Below are positions 1 to 11,984 of a stretch of 64,000 nucleotides of DNA, piece by piece (position 1 is the stretch's first letter; every line of letters starts with the position of its first letter). A program made the position numbers and the translations under genes. This stretch comes from Lithospermum erythrorhizon (Eukaryota; Streptophyta; Magnoliopsida; Boraginales; Boraginaceae), in the NCBI GenBank assembly GCA_019722365.1, contig JADFUC010000709.1, forward strand, positions 1 through 64,000, in the 5' to 3' direction. Under the pieces are notes generated by a model. That model ran no database searches and was not told where the DNA came from. It saw only the letters and a program-made list of their open reading frames with translations.

Positions 1-774
1 TCGGTGGCTTTACGTTCGGTTACGTATTTAACGGATGTTAATCACAGCCGTCGGATCAAATCTGATCGATAGCTCCACTATAATATCCAACTACATTCTA
101 ACATTCTAGACTCTTTGCTCATTCTTTTCAAACTTCAATCAAAGAAAAAAAGATTAAACAAATTAAAATTTAATAATTATTTTTCTATAAAATTATTATT
201 TTCTTCTCCTTTTTCCCTAGTTATGTATATTATTACTGTATTTCAATTTATTAATTTTTTGTTATTTGTTTTGTTAACTTTGATTGAGTAATATATGTTT
301 ATTCAATTGTTTTTTATTAGGGTTTTATGATAATTTTTTTATATATTGATGTGATATATAATTATTAACTATTAAAATTCTTCTGCTTAATAATTTTTTG
401 TAGTTTAGTTAGTAACTGATTACATGATTAATATTTTCTGCTGATAATTAGGGTTTTAACGTCGAAAAGCTAGGGTTTTATAGTTTAGTTTTGAATCAGT
501 GTTGTTTATGTGATTTAGTATGTTGGGTGCCTTATTTTCTTGAATATGGAGATTGCCCAGTTTTTTTTGTATTGTTAACTTTTACTTTAATTTGTTAGAT
601 TGTTTTTTGTAACATTTTAATCAATTTGCTTCAATTTGGTGTAATTTTTTATCGACGTAATTTAACTACTTGATTTTGTTTTCTGATTAGGTTACTTCTT
701 GAACATAGTGTTTTGTGATTGTTTGATTTTGTTTTAATTGATATTGATTCTTTTGTTTGTATGAAATGAAACAA

Positions 775-1593
775 ATGCTAACAAGCTGCTCAAACAAAGT
801 CAACTGGAGGAAAAGCTCCCAGGGAAGCAACTTACTGCTAAGGTTTGTACATACTGTTCATACAAAATTGGTTGGGGTTTTGGAATACTAGGTTGATGAA
901 ATAATCAACTGTTCATAAATTTATGATGTAAGGGATATGTTATGGGTTCTTGTGTATTGTTAATTTGACTCTTCTTTAATGGTGTGCATTATAATTCAGT
1001 GTTACGGTCACCAGCAAAAAATGTTCTACCGTTTAATATATAGATAGATGGTTGTAGTGTTTCTGTTTCAACATGATGGTTTTTGTTTACAGGCTGTAGC
1101 GTAAGTGCCCCAACCCCTGAAGGTGAAGAAGCCCCACAGTACTGCAGCCCATAGAACTGTTGCTCTTGGTCAGTGATCGTCATTTGTTAATCTATTATGT
1201 TTCTTTATTCAGCTTCACTTTGTTGTTTGTGATTCAAGCTTCGGATTGTCTTATACAGTGAAATCCGTAGTACTAGAAGTACTGACTCTGATCAGAGCTG
1301 CCTTTCAAAACTTGTTAGGTAATCGCCCAGGACTTCCAGATTCTGTATGCTACCTACATATCACCTTCTTTATTATACTGTCTATTGAATGGACTATTTA
1401 GAATAACATTTTTTTTGGTGTTTTGTGGGCAGGTCTTGCGTTTCCCGAGTATGCTGTGCCTTCAGGAAGCTGCAAGAAGCTTATTAGTGGGGCTGTTTGA
1501 AGGAATACCTCTCGCCATCCATGCCAAGTGTGACTATCATGCCCAGGACATTCAGCTGCTTGCCAAGGAGGATCTGAGGGGTGGCGTGCTTAG
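775..1593 (+). pseudogene. H3: Histone H3 pseudogene (intron-containing, H3.3-type)
   Basis: Pieces of histone H3, the nucleosome core protein, lie in order along the plus strand. Around 811-842 the KSTGGKAPR tail motif is readable, then a one-base shift restores RKQLTAK. At 1091-1170 there is a segment with KKPH and RTVAL. At about 1258-1362 EIR and IAQDF can be read. From about 1433 an exon begins LRFPSM and continues LQEAA, LVGLFE, IHAK and DIQL, then breaks before a final R-A-stop at 1588-1593. Intact H3 is 136 residues; this copy has several frameshifts, in-frame stops and many substitutions such as VTIMPKDIQ to DYHAQDIQ. Introns sit where plant H3.3 genes have them, so this is a decayed genomic duplicate and not a processed copy. 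The AT-rich first 770 bases probably include the old promoter and 5' UTR intron; I see no gene there. Confidence 0.9.
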
Positions 1594-1639
1594 GCAGCTT
1601 GCTGATTCTCTCATCTTTTTGGGGCCTGAATAATTGATA

Positions 1640-2740
1640 GTTATCATCTGGTTTGATCAATTTAGGCTTGGTGTGTCTATATGATGAATTGTTTCGTTTG
1701 CTATATGCTTATCGTATACTTTGTTTTGTGAACATAATTTTACCCTGGTGTTTAACAATATTAAATGGTTGAATGTGATATACGTGAATTTGTTAATAAT
1801 GGCCCTCGATCATCTGAGTAATTCAATGTATAAAACATGATAATACTCTTAATTTCTCTATCTTCAATTCTGAAAGTTTGGGATGGAAATTGTTGAACTA
1901 ATATGTGGAAATCATGAAGATTCTGCTAAGTTCCAATTTATGGTCATCAACTCCGTTCTTCAGTGGCGACTTAGGTAGAGTAAAAAAAAAAATACACATT
2001 AGCTACTCTCCTAATTTGATTGCGACTATATATTGGAAAGTGCAGACAAATCAGACATTAAACATTTAACAAGAGAATCTATACACAATAATGTAAAAAG
2101 CTGTTTGTTACTTTAAATAATATATCTAGTCGATCAGACCATGAGAAATTAGTTCTAACTTCAATGAGGAATTAAATACTAATGGCAAAGCTACACAATA
2201 CATTATCAAAACTCATGCAGATGATTACATTTATTGTGAAGTCTAGATGAGACACTGAGCTGAACTAATGGAAAACCTGGATGAACAGAACAAGCCAGCA
2301 AGGTATACTATAAGAAGACTCGAGTGTTATATCGATTCATTATAATCAATTCATCATGCGTATTCTGTCAAAGGCCATAGATGCATCTCTATAGAGAGTT
2401 TCATGTGGTAGTAAGCACAAGGCAGACGGCCTCTAGAACTTGGGTCTTGGGTATTGTTGAAGTATTCACAAACACCTAACTATATACACAAATGAGACAT
2501 TACCAGAGAGTTTCATGTGGTAGTAAAGCTAAGGCGATACACAGGCTTTGTAGCTTGGAGTACTATGTCATATATACAGAAATAGACATTACTACCCTTG
2601 GGACTTCATAGCTTGTTCTCTGTCTGATTCTTCCGTTGACAAAGCTTCATATTCATGATCTATGAAACAATGAGGAACTAACGCAGGTAAATGGTGGAAT
2701 AGAGGACAGAGAAACTAACTGCCCTGTAGGGGTTTAATTA
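1640..2740. other. Intergenic DNA between the H3 and 14-3-3 pseudogenes
   Basis: No coding region is recognised. A short near-repeat containing agagtttcatgtggtagta occurs at about 2395 and again at about 2507. The stretch probably holds the 3' flanks of the two converging pseudogenes. Confidence 0.5.
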
Positions 2741-2744
2741 TACC

Positions 2745-4900
2745 TTTTGTAGTTCTGATGTCCACAAGTGAGATTATCTGCGAGAAAGCTGCGTATCAGA
2801 GTGCTTTCATACAGCAGCCATCCTACTTCAACTGTCCAGCTCCTTAATAGCATCATGAAAGCCTGCCCATGTCGAGAGAGAGAGAAGAGAGAGAGACATC
2901 AGGACCCACAAAATGCAGTAGCAGAAGAAACTAGCCAAACAAATCATAAATACATACTTTCCTTCTTCTAACGATGGTATCTTCAGTAACGATAATGCAG
3001 ATATACATAATAACATCTTCAAAGCAACCTGTTTGCCAAGAGTGCAAGCTTGGTCAGGGGAGCTCATGATCTCATAGTAAAAGACTGCAAAGTTGAGTGC
3101 CAGCCCTAGGCGAGTTGAATTAGTTGGGTTTAACTCTGCTTCAGCAATCTCCTGAAACCATCACCATGACCAAACGAAGCTGAAACTGCCCCAAACATAA
3201 ATAACTCACCAATCAATAAATTGTTTTCAGTTTATAATCACCTACATAAGAACTCAATATTAGATTTATTTTACACCAGCAGCGAAAATATCAGGAATAA
3301 CTTTAACTCGTAATTCTAACAGTGAAGTATGGTTGGTCAAACAATTCATATAATTTCGGTGATCATCATTACAACCAATTCACGGCGTAATATAAAGTAA
3401 ATCTCACAAAATTATATCATCACAAACCGATGACTGTAATTAATAATACTGATCAACATATCACAAACAGATGACATAAGGCTACCCAAATTTAAATGAT
3501 AGCTAAAATATTTTGCTTGTAAGGCACAACAATGCTAAATCAACATGACTGTAATCTAATTGGATATGATTTCAAGTATCTAAGAATTCAAACTGATTCT
3601 CGAAAAAAAAAGTTACTTGTTAGGTATACACTTTCACCTAATCAAAGCCAAAAATAGAGCTAAGTAATTTGAAATAACCAATCAACACATACAGTGCAGT
3701 TCGTATTTACAGTCATTCTTAATCTTACAATCTCTCAAAATACAATTATAAGCGTAAATAAATACAGAAAATCAATTACACAATCACTTTCTCAATCACT
3801 GAGGCACCTAAAATCAAATCAAAATGAAAACAGAAAATATGCTACCTATGAAAAGATTTGACCTAGTTTTGAATTTTAACAGTCCTTAGTTTTGACATAT
3901 TGAAACTCAAACTGAACAATCTTTTTCGGGACTAATAGGAGGGCATACTGGAAATCATCGTTGTTTGCTATAATGTTACACATAGTGACTCAAAACTGGA
4001 CAATCATTTTGGGACGCAGGCAGTACACATCAAATCATCAACAAACTCATACCTGAGCAGCTTTGTAACTTTATTTATAATAAATGAAAAATCAATTACT
4101 AAGCCTGATCAACTTTAACTTATTTTTAAATGCATAAATAAATAAAAATCAAACAAAAATAATTAAAATTCAATAATCAACAAACTTCAAACTAGTCAAC
4201 TTTGTAACTACAAATGCATAAATAAATAAATCAATCAATCAAAAAATAATAAAAGTTCAATAATCAATGAACACAAACCTGATCAGCTTTGTAACTACAA
4301 ATGCAAAATAATAATATTAAAATTCAATAATGAATACACACAAACATGATTAGCTTTTGTAACTTCTAAATACATAAATAATAAATAAATAAACAAAAAA
4401 TAATTAAAATTCAATAATCAACAAACTCATACCTGAGCAACTTTACCTTTATCAGAGTCTTCTCAACCTTTATTATCTTCTCACTCCCCATCCTTAAACT
4501 CTATAAATACCTAATATAATCCCCTTCATCTTCCAAATAAAACACCTGCATCAACCTCAACCTTCTTATTCCTTACACATCATTTCCCCTCAATCATCTC
4601 CAAAACCTCATGACAAATCGACAACTCCTCTTCAATAACCAACCATTCTCCCTCACCTTCTCCTTGTCGGTTTCGCCATTCTCTGTCGCTTGATCGGTCG
4701 TATCGGCCTTAAGGCGCGGCGCGTAACGATCACGTGTATGGGCGGCAGAGAGGGAGGATTGCGCTCCTCCGGTGTCAGCTCGGAGGAGGAGAATCAACAT
4801 CGTTGACCACCTTCATGAAGTCAACCGACTTCGTCGAAACGTTCTCGATTTCTTCGGCGAGCTTCGCCTTGTAGAGGCTTTCTTCTCTCGATGAAGCCAT
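2745..4900 (-). pseudogene. 14-3-3 protein pseudogene
   Basis: 14-3-3 proteins are dimeric phosphoserine/phosphothreonine-binding regulators. Reading the minus strand from the ATG at 4898-4900 gives MASSREESLYKAKLAEE, then a drift to VDFMKVVNDVD and a shift into ELTPEERN, the classic helix-C start. Farther on, scattered frames give VFYL-KMKG-RYL and a worn TLLAYKSAQ equivalent ending at a GT donor near 4435. A clean exon at about 3020-3152 reads [19 protein letters not shown], the most conserved 14-3-3 block. The final piece at 2748-2870 gives [11 protein letters not shown] and DNLTLWTSE-like sequence. Family proteins are about 250-260 residues in one frame; here at least four frameshifts and several stops break it. 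Introns are kept, so it is a duplicated gene that decayed in place. There is a GA-rich run at about 2874-2905. Confidence 0.9.
4040..4446. repeat. Degenerate tandem repeat containing copies of a 5' splice junction
   Basis: About five diverged units lie inside the 14-3-3 pseudogene intron, with marker copies near 4045, 4180, 4270, 4340 and 4425. Each has a version of caaactcatacctgagca followed by ctttgtaact and an A-rich stretch with aaataaataa. The marker is the reverse complement of the last exon bases plus the donor of this gene, so the junction itself was amplified. Confidence 0.7.
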
Positions 4901-4949
4901 TGTGGAAAATGTCGAGAGTTTTATGAAGGCAGTTGTTGAATAGGGGTAT

Positions 4950-7900
4950 TTCTGAAAGGTTTGGGTGAAAAATAATTCTTTTTTCGAAGTTCAAAATTTG
5001 GATTTGTGGGAAATGATATTCTACTATAATTTGTTATTGTCTTCGGTTTTTAAGTTCTAGTATTTACACATAATTAGATAAATAAAAATTTGTCAAAAAA
5101 TAAATTGAGGATTAAAATTAATTAAAAGTGTATTAAGATGTAAACACTAACGTTTTTAACTTACTGATTCAAATTAATTTTTATACTAGTCCCATCTGGA
5201 AATGCAATTATAGTGTTCTTATAATCTATATTTTATTTGATTATAAAAATTGGAAATGACATATTGAAATACATATTAAGACATTTTTTTCTATAAAAAC
5301 AATGCTGAAAGTAAAAGAATAAGTTTAGTGCCAAAAAACTTCTTTTTGTCCCCAGTAATTATTATAATTGTCAGCATCTTATAGAGGATGAATCTTGTAT
5401 TGAAAAATTAAAAGGAAAGATTTAGTTATAAATTGAGGCCGTTACCCTATTAGTGTTGAGTGTTGGGGGTCTTGGGTTGTTAGAGGCTAGTGGGGTTCGA
5501 GAATTCGGGCCAGAATAAACCCAATCCCAATATTGGGTGTGAACAATCGGAGTCGAGTCAGGGGGCCGTTCGTGGGCCGGGGCGGAGTGGGGAACTGAGC
5601 TGGTGGGGTGGGCAGGCAGGATGGCTGCTGGCTGATTCGTTAGACAGAGTGCAGTTCGAATTATTAATTACGTAAGGGCCAAGTTTGAATGATTTCGTAT
5701 ATGCTTTTTTGTCTTTGGACTTTTCCGTGCAATTTAACGTTATTTTAAGGATGACGATTGATGGTATTGAAAAGGTCACATAGGAAGAATTTAAATGATT
5801 TTAAAGTTTGACATTGAAGTACGGATGAGGCAATTTTATACTCAGCCTTACTATGTGGATTAAGTGGGAGAATGCAAGATACTTCTATACATACTTCTGT
5901 AATCATGTGATCCAACGTGTCAATTAACTCTCTATTTTTTCTATCTATGGAGTATATACTGTATTTTATAAATAAAAAAAACAAAATTTGATCACATACC
6001 TTATAACATATTGTCCCTGACTATTCAGGGAAGATGTTATACAACTAAACTTTGTTTATTAATTGATTCTAATTTCACACACTTAAATAATAATATGTGA
6101 ACTCCATGAGTATGATGTGTTTGCAGAAACTCAATTATAAACAAACATATACATATTTTCATATATAATATAGTTGTTGCATGGTGATATTATATGCCAT
6201 CTGAGTAGCAAACTGAAAGGAGACTGGACCTTATGATCTATCTCATTTTAAGTATTCTATCTAGTGGAGTCTGTCATTCTTGGGCTTCTTGATATAAAGT
6301 TAGTCATTTAAGAATGAAGGAGTATTTATAATTGAAGTATTTTTATCATCAAGCCGAATTTAACTGGTCAAATTGAAATAGATAAAAATATTTTCATGCA
6401 TCAAAATATAATTCAGGTAAGTTGTGCACTATTTCCATGGGAAATATTTTAGGAAAGATGTGGCATAGATTGACATAAGTGTTCAATCGGCCCCGGAGTG
6501 AAAGTTCTTTCACAATCACAATAAATAGAGTTCTTATTTCGGGTTTTCTTTCTTTAGGATCTCATAACAATGTTCTATAAGCGATCACGATTTTCTTCGC
6601 ATAAACCTGGTAAGTATTTACCGATAAAACACGGTTCAGTACTCCTAAAACATTAAAAAGTATAAACCCAGGTAGTTAATGATCCTTCTGTGCGATCAGG
6701 AAAAAATACCATTGAGTTATTATATTATATACCTGGTGAAAAGGAGAACAAATATGAAAAATAAACCAAGGGCGATGTTTTCAATTCAAATTCATCTTCT
6801 TTGGTATGTATAAGTTTATTATGTACCGGTAATGTTTAAAACTCTAATTTAGACGATTGGTAACCTCTGGTGAATTTTTGTTATTTTACAATTAGTGCCT
6901 ACCAAAAAGTGGGTGGAAATAAATCTTCGTCTATAATAGTCTTCAAATTAAAGACAAATAAATATTCGTATAAACTTTCTGTAAAAAAAAAAGCTTTGAG
7001 CGTCGACAACCCAAACTAGCGTCACTATAAAGCGGTAATTTAATGTGATGTTGATTATAATACTTAGGCGTCGCTTTTTGAGCGCCCAAATCAATTTAAT
7101 GCTATTTTTTAAGCATTAACTTTAATTTGTTTCTACGTATTAATTTATATACATAAAATTTTACTAGTAATGCAAAACATACGTTCATTCAGTTTAATAT
7201 AAATTGAGCATGTCTTTAACATGAAATAAGGTAATTTAAGATCTGGCATTGTATTTTATCTGACATCATCTGATCAATCGCAATTTATCCGACATATCAG
7301 AGTCGAAATATGGCTAAGCGAACATGTCTCAGACACTAAATACTTAAGCTAGCTATACTCTGACACATCAATGGTATCTTGCTTTATATAATGGTCTTAA
7401 AATTATACATTGTATAGATAACCCAGCACTTGTCGATCACAGACATGAGTATTTTGTCATCTCTTAACTAAATATTATGTTTCCCATTACCAAAACAAAT
7501 GAAGTGATGACCACACACACAGAAAATGTTTAAACAATTACTTTCCATTAATAATCATTTTAATTCGATTTTGTATTTGTGTGCCTTAGTATTAATGATT
7601 AAAATACTAATTGTAGTAATGAGTTAAATGGAAGTTATCAAAACGAAAAAATGAGAGACTGATAAAATAACTTTTTTCTTTTTGGCGATAATTATCACGA
7701 ATTAGATAAAATTTGTAGAAATGATAGGTTCATGGAGAAAGTTACCATATTCAAGTAGCGACGAGTTATTATGACAATAAAAAACAATATGTTTTTCGTA
7801 AGGAGGAGTCTTGATGGGAATTCACATTAATTTTCTTGACATATTACTTAGATGAGGCTTATTGTATGACCCACACTTAAAAACCTTTTGGAGTTGTAAT

Positions 7901-10840
7901 TGTAAAAATGATAAAGTGGACTCATCAACTTCCCTAAAATAAGTGAGCACATAAATTATTATTCATCAGATTACTTCAATGTATAAATGTTCTTGATGGA
8001 CTTGAGGCGAGTAAGATTTTCAGATCTGGTCAATGAGGAGCATACTTGGCGTATTCATTTCATCTTGCTTGATCTTGGTTCTTAAGAGCAGTTTTGGTCT
8101 ACTGGACTTGATGGACTTCTGCAGTTGGAGACTTGACTTTGATGGAGCTGCGGCGTTGATTCTGAGTGGGACTTTGGATTTGATGTTTCACTTTTGTGAG
8201 CCAGAGACTTGTGCTTGGATAATTTGTCTTTGATGGGATTTAGTGCTTGATCACGAATGCCATTTGAGATAGGACTCGAGTTTATTTGTGGAGTGATGGG
8301 AGCGAAGTGTTGAAGCGGCGTTAACTAGCAGCATCTTCTGTGACGCCTTGACGTGTTCTTTGTAGAGTGGAGTTTAGTAGTTGGCCTCGCTTGGACTTAA
8401 TAGATATGGGACTTAGTGAGATTTGAAGAGCAGAGCTTGGTGGTTGGCACTACTTTGGGGCTTTAGTGAGTTTGGCACCAACTTGGGAGCTTGATTTACT
8501 TTAGGCAGCGTGCATATCTTTTACTACGTGACACTTATAGCGACTTGTTTTGTTATAGAGTGATGATCGATTATGAAGGTGGGCTTTCGACCACAATTGA
8601 TAATCTTGTCAGTAGGCAGGAGTTTTAGTGGCGTATTTTGCCTAGAATCAGTATAGGGAGTGACATTCGGTGTTCTATATGCGGGTGATAATTATCACAC
8701 AATTTATGGGATGTTCATCGAGGTTTTGAATAATGGGGCTGTAAACTTAATTCAAGATGTTGGGCGTTAACTTGGCTTTAGTAGAGATTCTCTGACCTGA
8801 TTTCTTAACTTGAAATTATTATAGTTTGTGCAATAATCTGCTTAATTTAGGCCTATTTTGGCGCGAGGAGGTGTTTTCCGGCAGTGGTGTTTTTATAGCG
8901 GCTTAAAGAGTTTAACCCAAACAATCTGAGAGGTTTTCTATGTATTATACGAGGGTTTTGTGTGTTTTGGTGGTGGAGATGTGGTGATTTTTTGGTTGAA
9001 TTGATGATTATAATTCGATTCGAAATAGGGGGGGATGTCTTCCTGGGTTTGGGCACCGAATGTTTTGTCCTTAAATTCTTTGTTTGATTTAGATGGATCA
9101 CGATCTTGACCGTTAATTTTGACGAATCACGAATTTGTCGGGTAATTTAGGAAGTACTTTCCTAAGTAATCATTTTTGGGCGCCTATTTCATATAAAAAG
9201 GTTAAATCTTTACAGAATTAATATATTTCGTATTGACCTGGACCTTTTGGAGCCTTGATTTTGAACAGCATAACTTTTAGATGCGGTTTCGATCAAACCA
9301 AACTTAACAGTCTTGATTTTGAATACTGTAAGCCCAAAATTAACCCCGTTTTAAGCCCATTAGTTTTAGATTCTTCGTTGTAGCCCACGTGACTTTGAAT
9401 AACTCTTTGTGACGATTTAATCAAATAAAATCCTGAGGTTTTAGAGCCTAATTTTTGGTGATATTTAGCAGAGGCTATTTTCGTGAACCTATTTAAGTTC
9501 AACTTTTTAGGGTTACTAATGTGAAACTCTATTTTTTATTGATTAATCAAGGGAGGCTTGATTTCCGAGGAATCTGCCCACATTTAGATCGAAGTTGGAT
9601 TTGAATTTACTGGTTTTAAGCAGAAACCTAATAAATACGTGGCATGCTTGGTAACCGACTTTTAATTAATTTTATTAATTCATCTTAATCAATTTAATTA
9701 TTATTTTGATAAATTTTCGATGTCTACAACTATTAATAACATATTATACTGAAAATTATTTATTTTGATATATTTTAGAATATAAGACAAATTATATTTT
9801 GTAAAGGCTAGGAAATATGACGACCATTAAAATTAAAAGTATACAATATCTTTTAGATGAATTAAGTGAGTAATTATGTGATGGTTGTTGGGTTTTACGG
9901 ATTAAAATAACTATTATAATAGTAATCGAGTTTTCTGAATCTATATCAGAAAGCAATAACATAAGAGTGTATCACGCTTCTTCGAGGATCATGCGTAGTA
10001 ATATATCGGAGACTAGAGAGCAATCAACGTAGATGATACAAGAAAATTAAAAGCCAGCCAGCATTGTGAGCAGAACTTAAATGTTTTCTGAAACTCTTTA
10101 AAATGTGCTTGGCATGGGCAGGTTGAAAAATTCAAGGATTTCTCTAATGATCGACTAAAGTATGAAGGGAGGAAAATTACTGGCTTGGTGGAAAGGAGGT
10201 GAGTACCAGCGTTGATCTGGTCCTTGGCTTTATGTAAGCAACTGGTACTGAAATTTTAGCCATCCAGTATAAGCCAAAATATTGGGGTTTTGAGCAAAAA
10301 CTTCTATAACCTCTTGATTAGGCAGGATAGGTGTTGATGTTCTGAAGAATCTTAATTTTTTATACTAAAATAAAGGCAAGTAAAGTGAATTGAATGTTGA
10401 TAATGATTATGAAAGAAGATTAGGCATTCTCATTTAAGTCGACATGGGGTGTATTAAAAGCTATTGAAATTCATGATAATACCATCTGGGTTCGTTTCAA
10501 CCAGTTATAATCGTCAAAGTTAGGTTTTTAGTTGTTGTCTTGACATGTTGAATTTCGATGAAAATAATGATATATTAATTTAATGACGTCATCTATTAAT
10601 ATATAAGATTATAATCAACATTATACAATTTAGAGTGGAGTTACCTAATATTAATTGTCAAACAGTTAATAATACGACTTATTATTTAAATATAATCGTT
10701 ATGCAATTGATATTATTTATGAGATATGTCCATATTTAAACTTTGATAATGACATTAAATGACCTATATAAATTTCAAAAGTTAGTATTGGTTATATTTA
10801 TGAAAGAAATACTTGTTTGTCTCATTAAATGAATTATTGA
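4950..10840. other. Gene-poor AT-rich region
   Basis: No protein family is recognised in any frame. The stretch at about 8000-9500 is less AT-rich and has several short open frames on both strands, but none has a domain or codon pattern I can support; it may be an old transposon. A patch at 6995-7095 has GC-rich half-sites of the kind seen near DNA-transposon ends. The rest looks like ordinary intergenic DNA. Confidence 0.5.
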
Positions 10841-10847
10841 AATAAAA

Positions 10848-11973
10848 TCAATGAGGTGAAGATCCAAACATTTGATCAAGAAGTAAAACAAGTGACATAG
10901 CAAAAGCCAAGTCAATTTCATCCTTTTGAACTACCAAACTGAACACATCTACCCCAAGAATAATCCCTTTTGCAGCCTCTTTCCTCTTTATCTCCGCCAC
11001 TCGTTTCCGCCTTATGCTATCATATATACTGCAGCTCCGTCGAGAATAGGACCCTTCGATCTCATAAATCGGGCTCTTACTCGACGAACCATCTTCCCCG
11101 ACGTGAATCTTATTGGTTTTGTTAAGATTTGTTGATGTCACATGAGCCAATGATTTACTACTGTTCAACAAGTTCAAGTAGTGCTTGGTCACTGAGTAAC
11201 GAGGATTCGCCGCCGTGTCTCCGTCGTACACCAGCCAATTGTCCGCTAGACTGAGTTTCTAAGTAAGGAAGAATGAAAAAGTAATTAATCACATGATGAT
11301 CGATATGTCATTGCTTATTTTAAGTTTCAGATTATTTATTACAATTTGCGTGATAATTTATATTACAACCAGTTAAAATCACAATAATAAACACTCATGT
11401 AATTTAAAATGTAATTTACCATGTTTTTTAGTTTTAAATTTTTTGATAATAATATTAGACTTCTAAACTTGTTTAAATAACACTGACAGTTGACCACTTA
11501 TTTGTAACTAACTACTGTAACAAAGGTGTCATACTCATAGAAAATATAATATGGAGTACTATGCAAGTCGTAATTTTACATGTCTAGATCAGAAAATGTC
11601 ATGATTACTACAACTTATTTTTATTTAATTTGAATGAATTACTTATAAAAATAATACTCTCTAAACTATATCAAATTGAAAAAATGTATGTTAAATACCT
11701 TTGCAGCATATGATGATGGGACTTGCCAGAACATCATGAGCAACTGACTTTATTCCGGCGAGGTAGTTGTCTACTCGAAAAATGATACTCCCATTGGAAT
11801 CGAAAACGGTGAAACCTTGACAATTTAATAGTAGTGATTTCTTCCATACAGTCAACACGGTGGTGGCGCCGCCTTGATGATGAATTGTTGGTGAGTGATC
11901 TTGCTTTCCCTCTCTAACCAAAGTTGCCACTAGTTGTTCTTCTTCCACTTCCGTTTGGATGGATTTTTGTCAT
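10848..11973 (-). pseudogene. LURP-one-related (LOR, DUF567) gene, frame-disrupted
   Basis: LOR proteins are small plant proteins with a Tubby C-terminal-like fold, some linked to defence; their biochemical role is not settled. The ATG at 11971-11973 opens MTKIHPN, the usual family start. One base is then missing or extra before the frame holding LTVWKKSLL, GFTVFDSNG and FRVDNY (11948 down to 11699). A donor follows (aaag|gtattt), then an intron of about 440 bp. Exon 2 reads LADNWLVYDGD, NPRYSVTKHY, KSLAHV, YEIEGS and ends with GVDVFSLVV and a normal stop at 10848. The expected KKLSL junction does not stay in frame with the best acceptor (after 11259); using the AG at 11247-11246 rescues the frame but drops four residues. 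Near the exon 1 end two compensating shifts replace LMDASGK with AHDVLAS. Identity is clear; function is doubtful. Confidence 0.8.
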
Positions 11974-11984
11974 TTATATAAAGG

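Noticed and set aside
8853..9101. Minus-strand frame rich in N, H, K and P
   Set aside because: Low-complexity composition with no domain; typical chance frame in skewed DNA.
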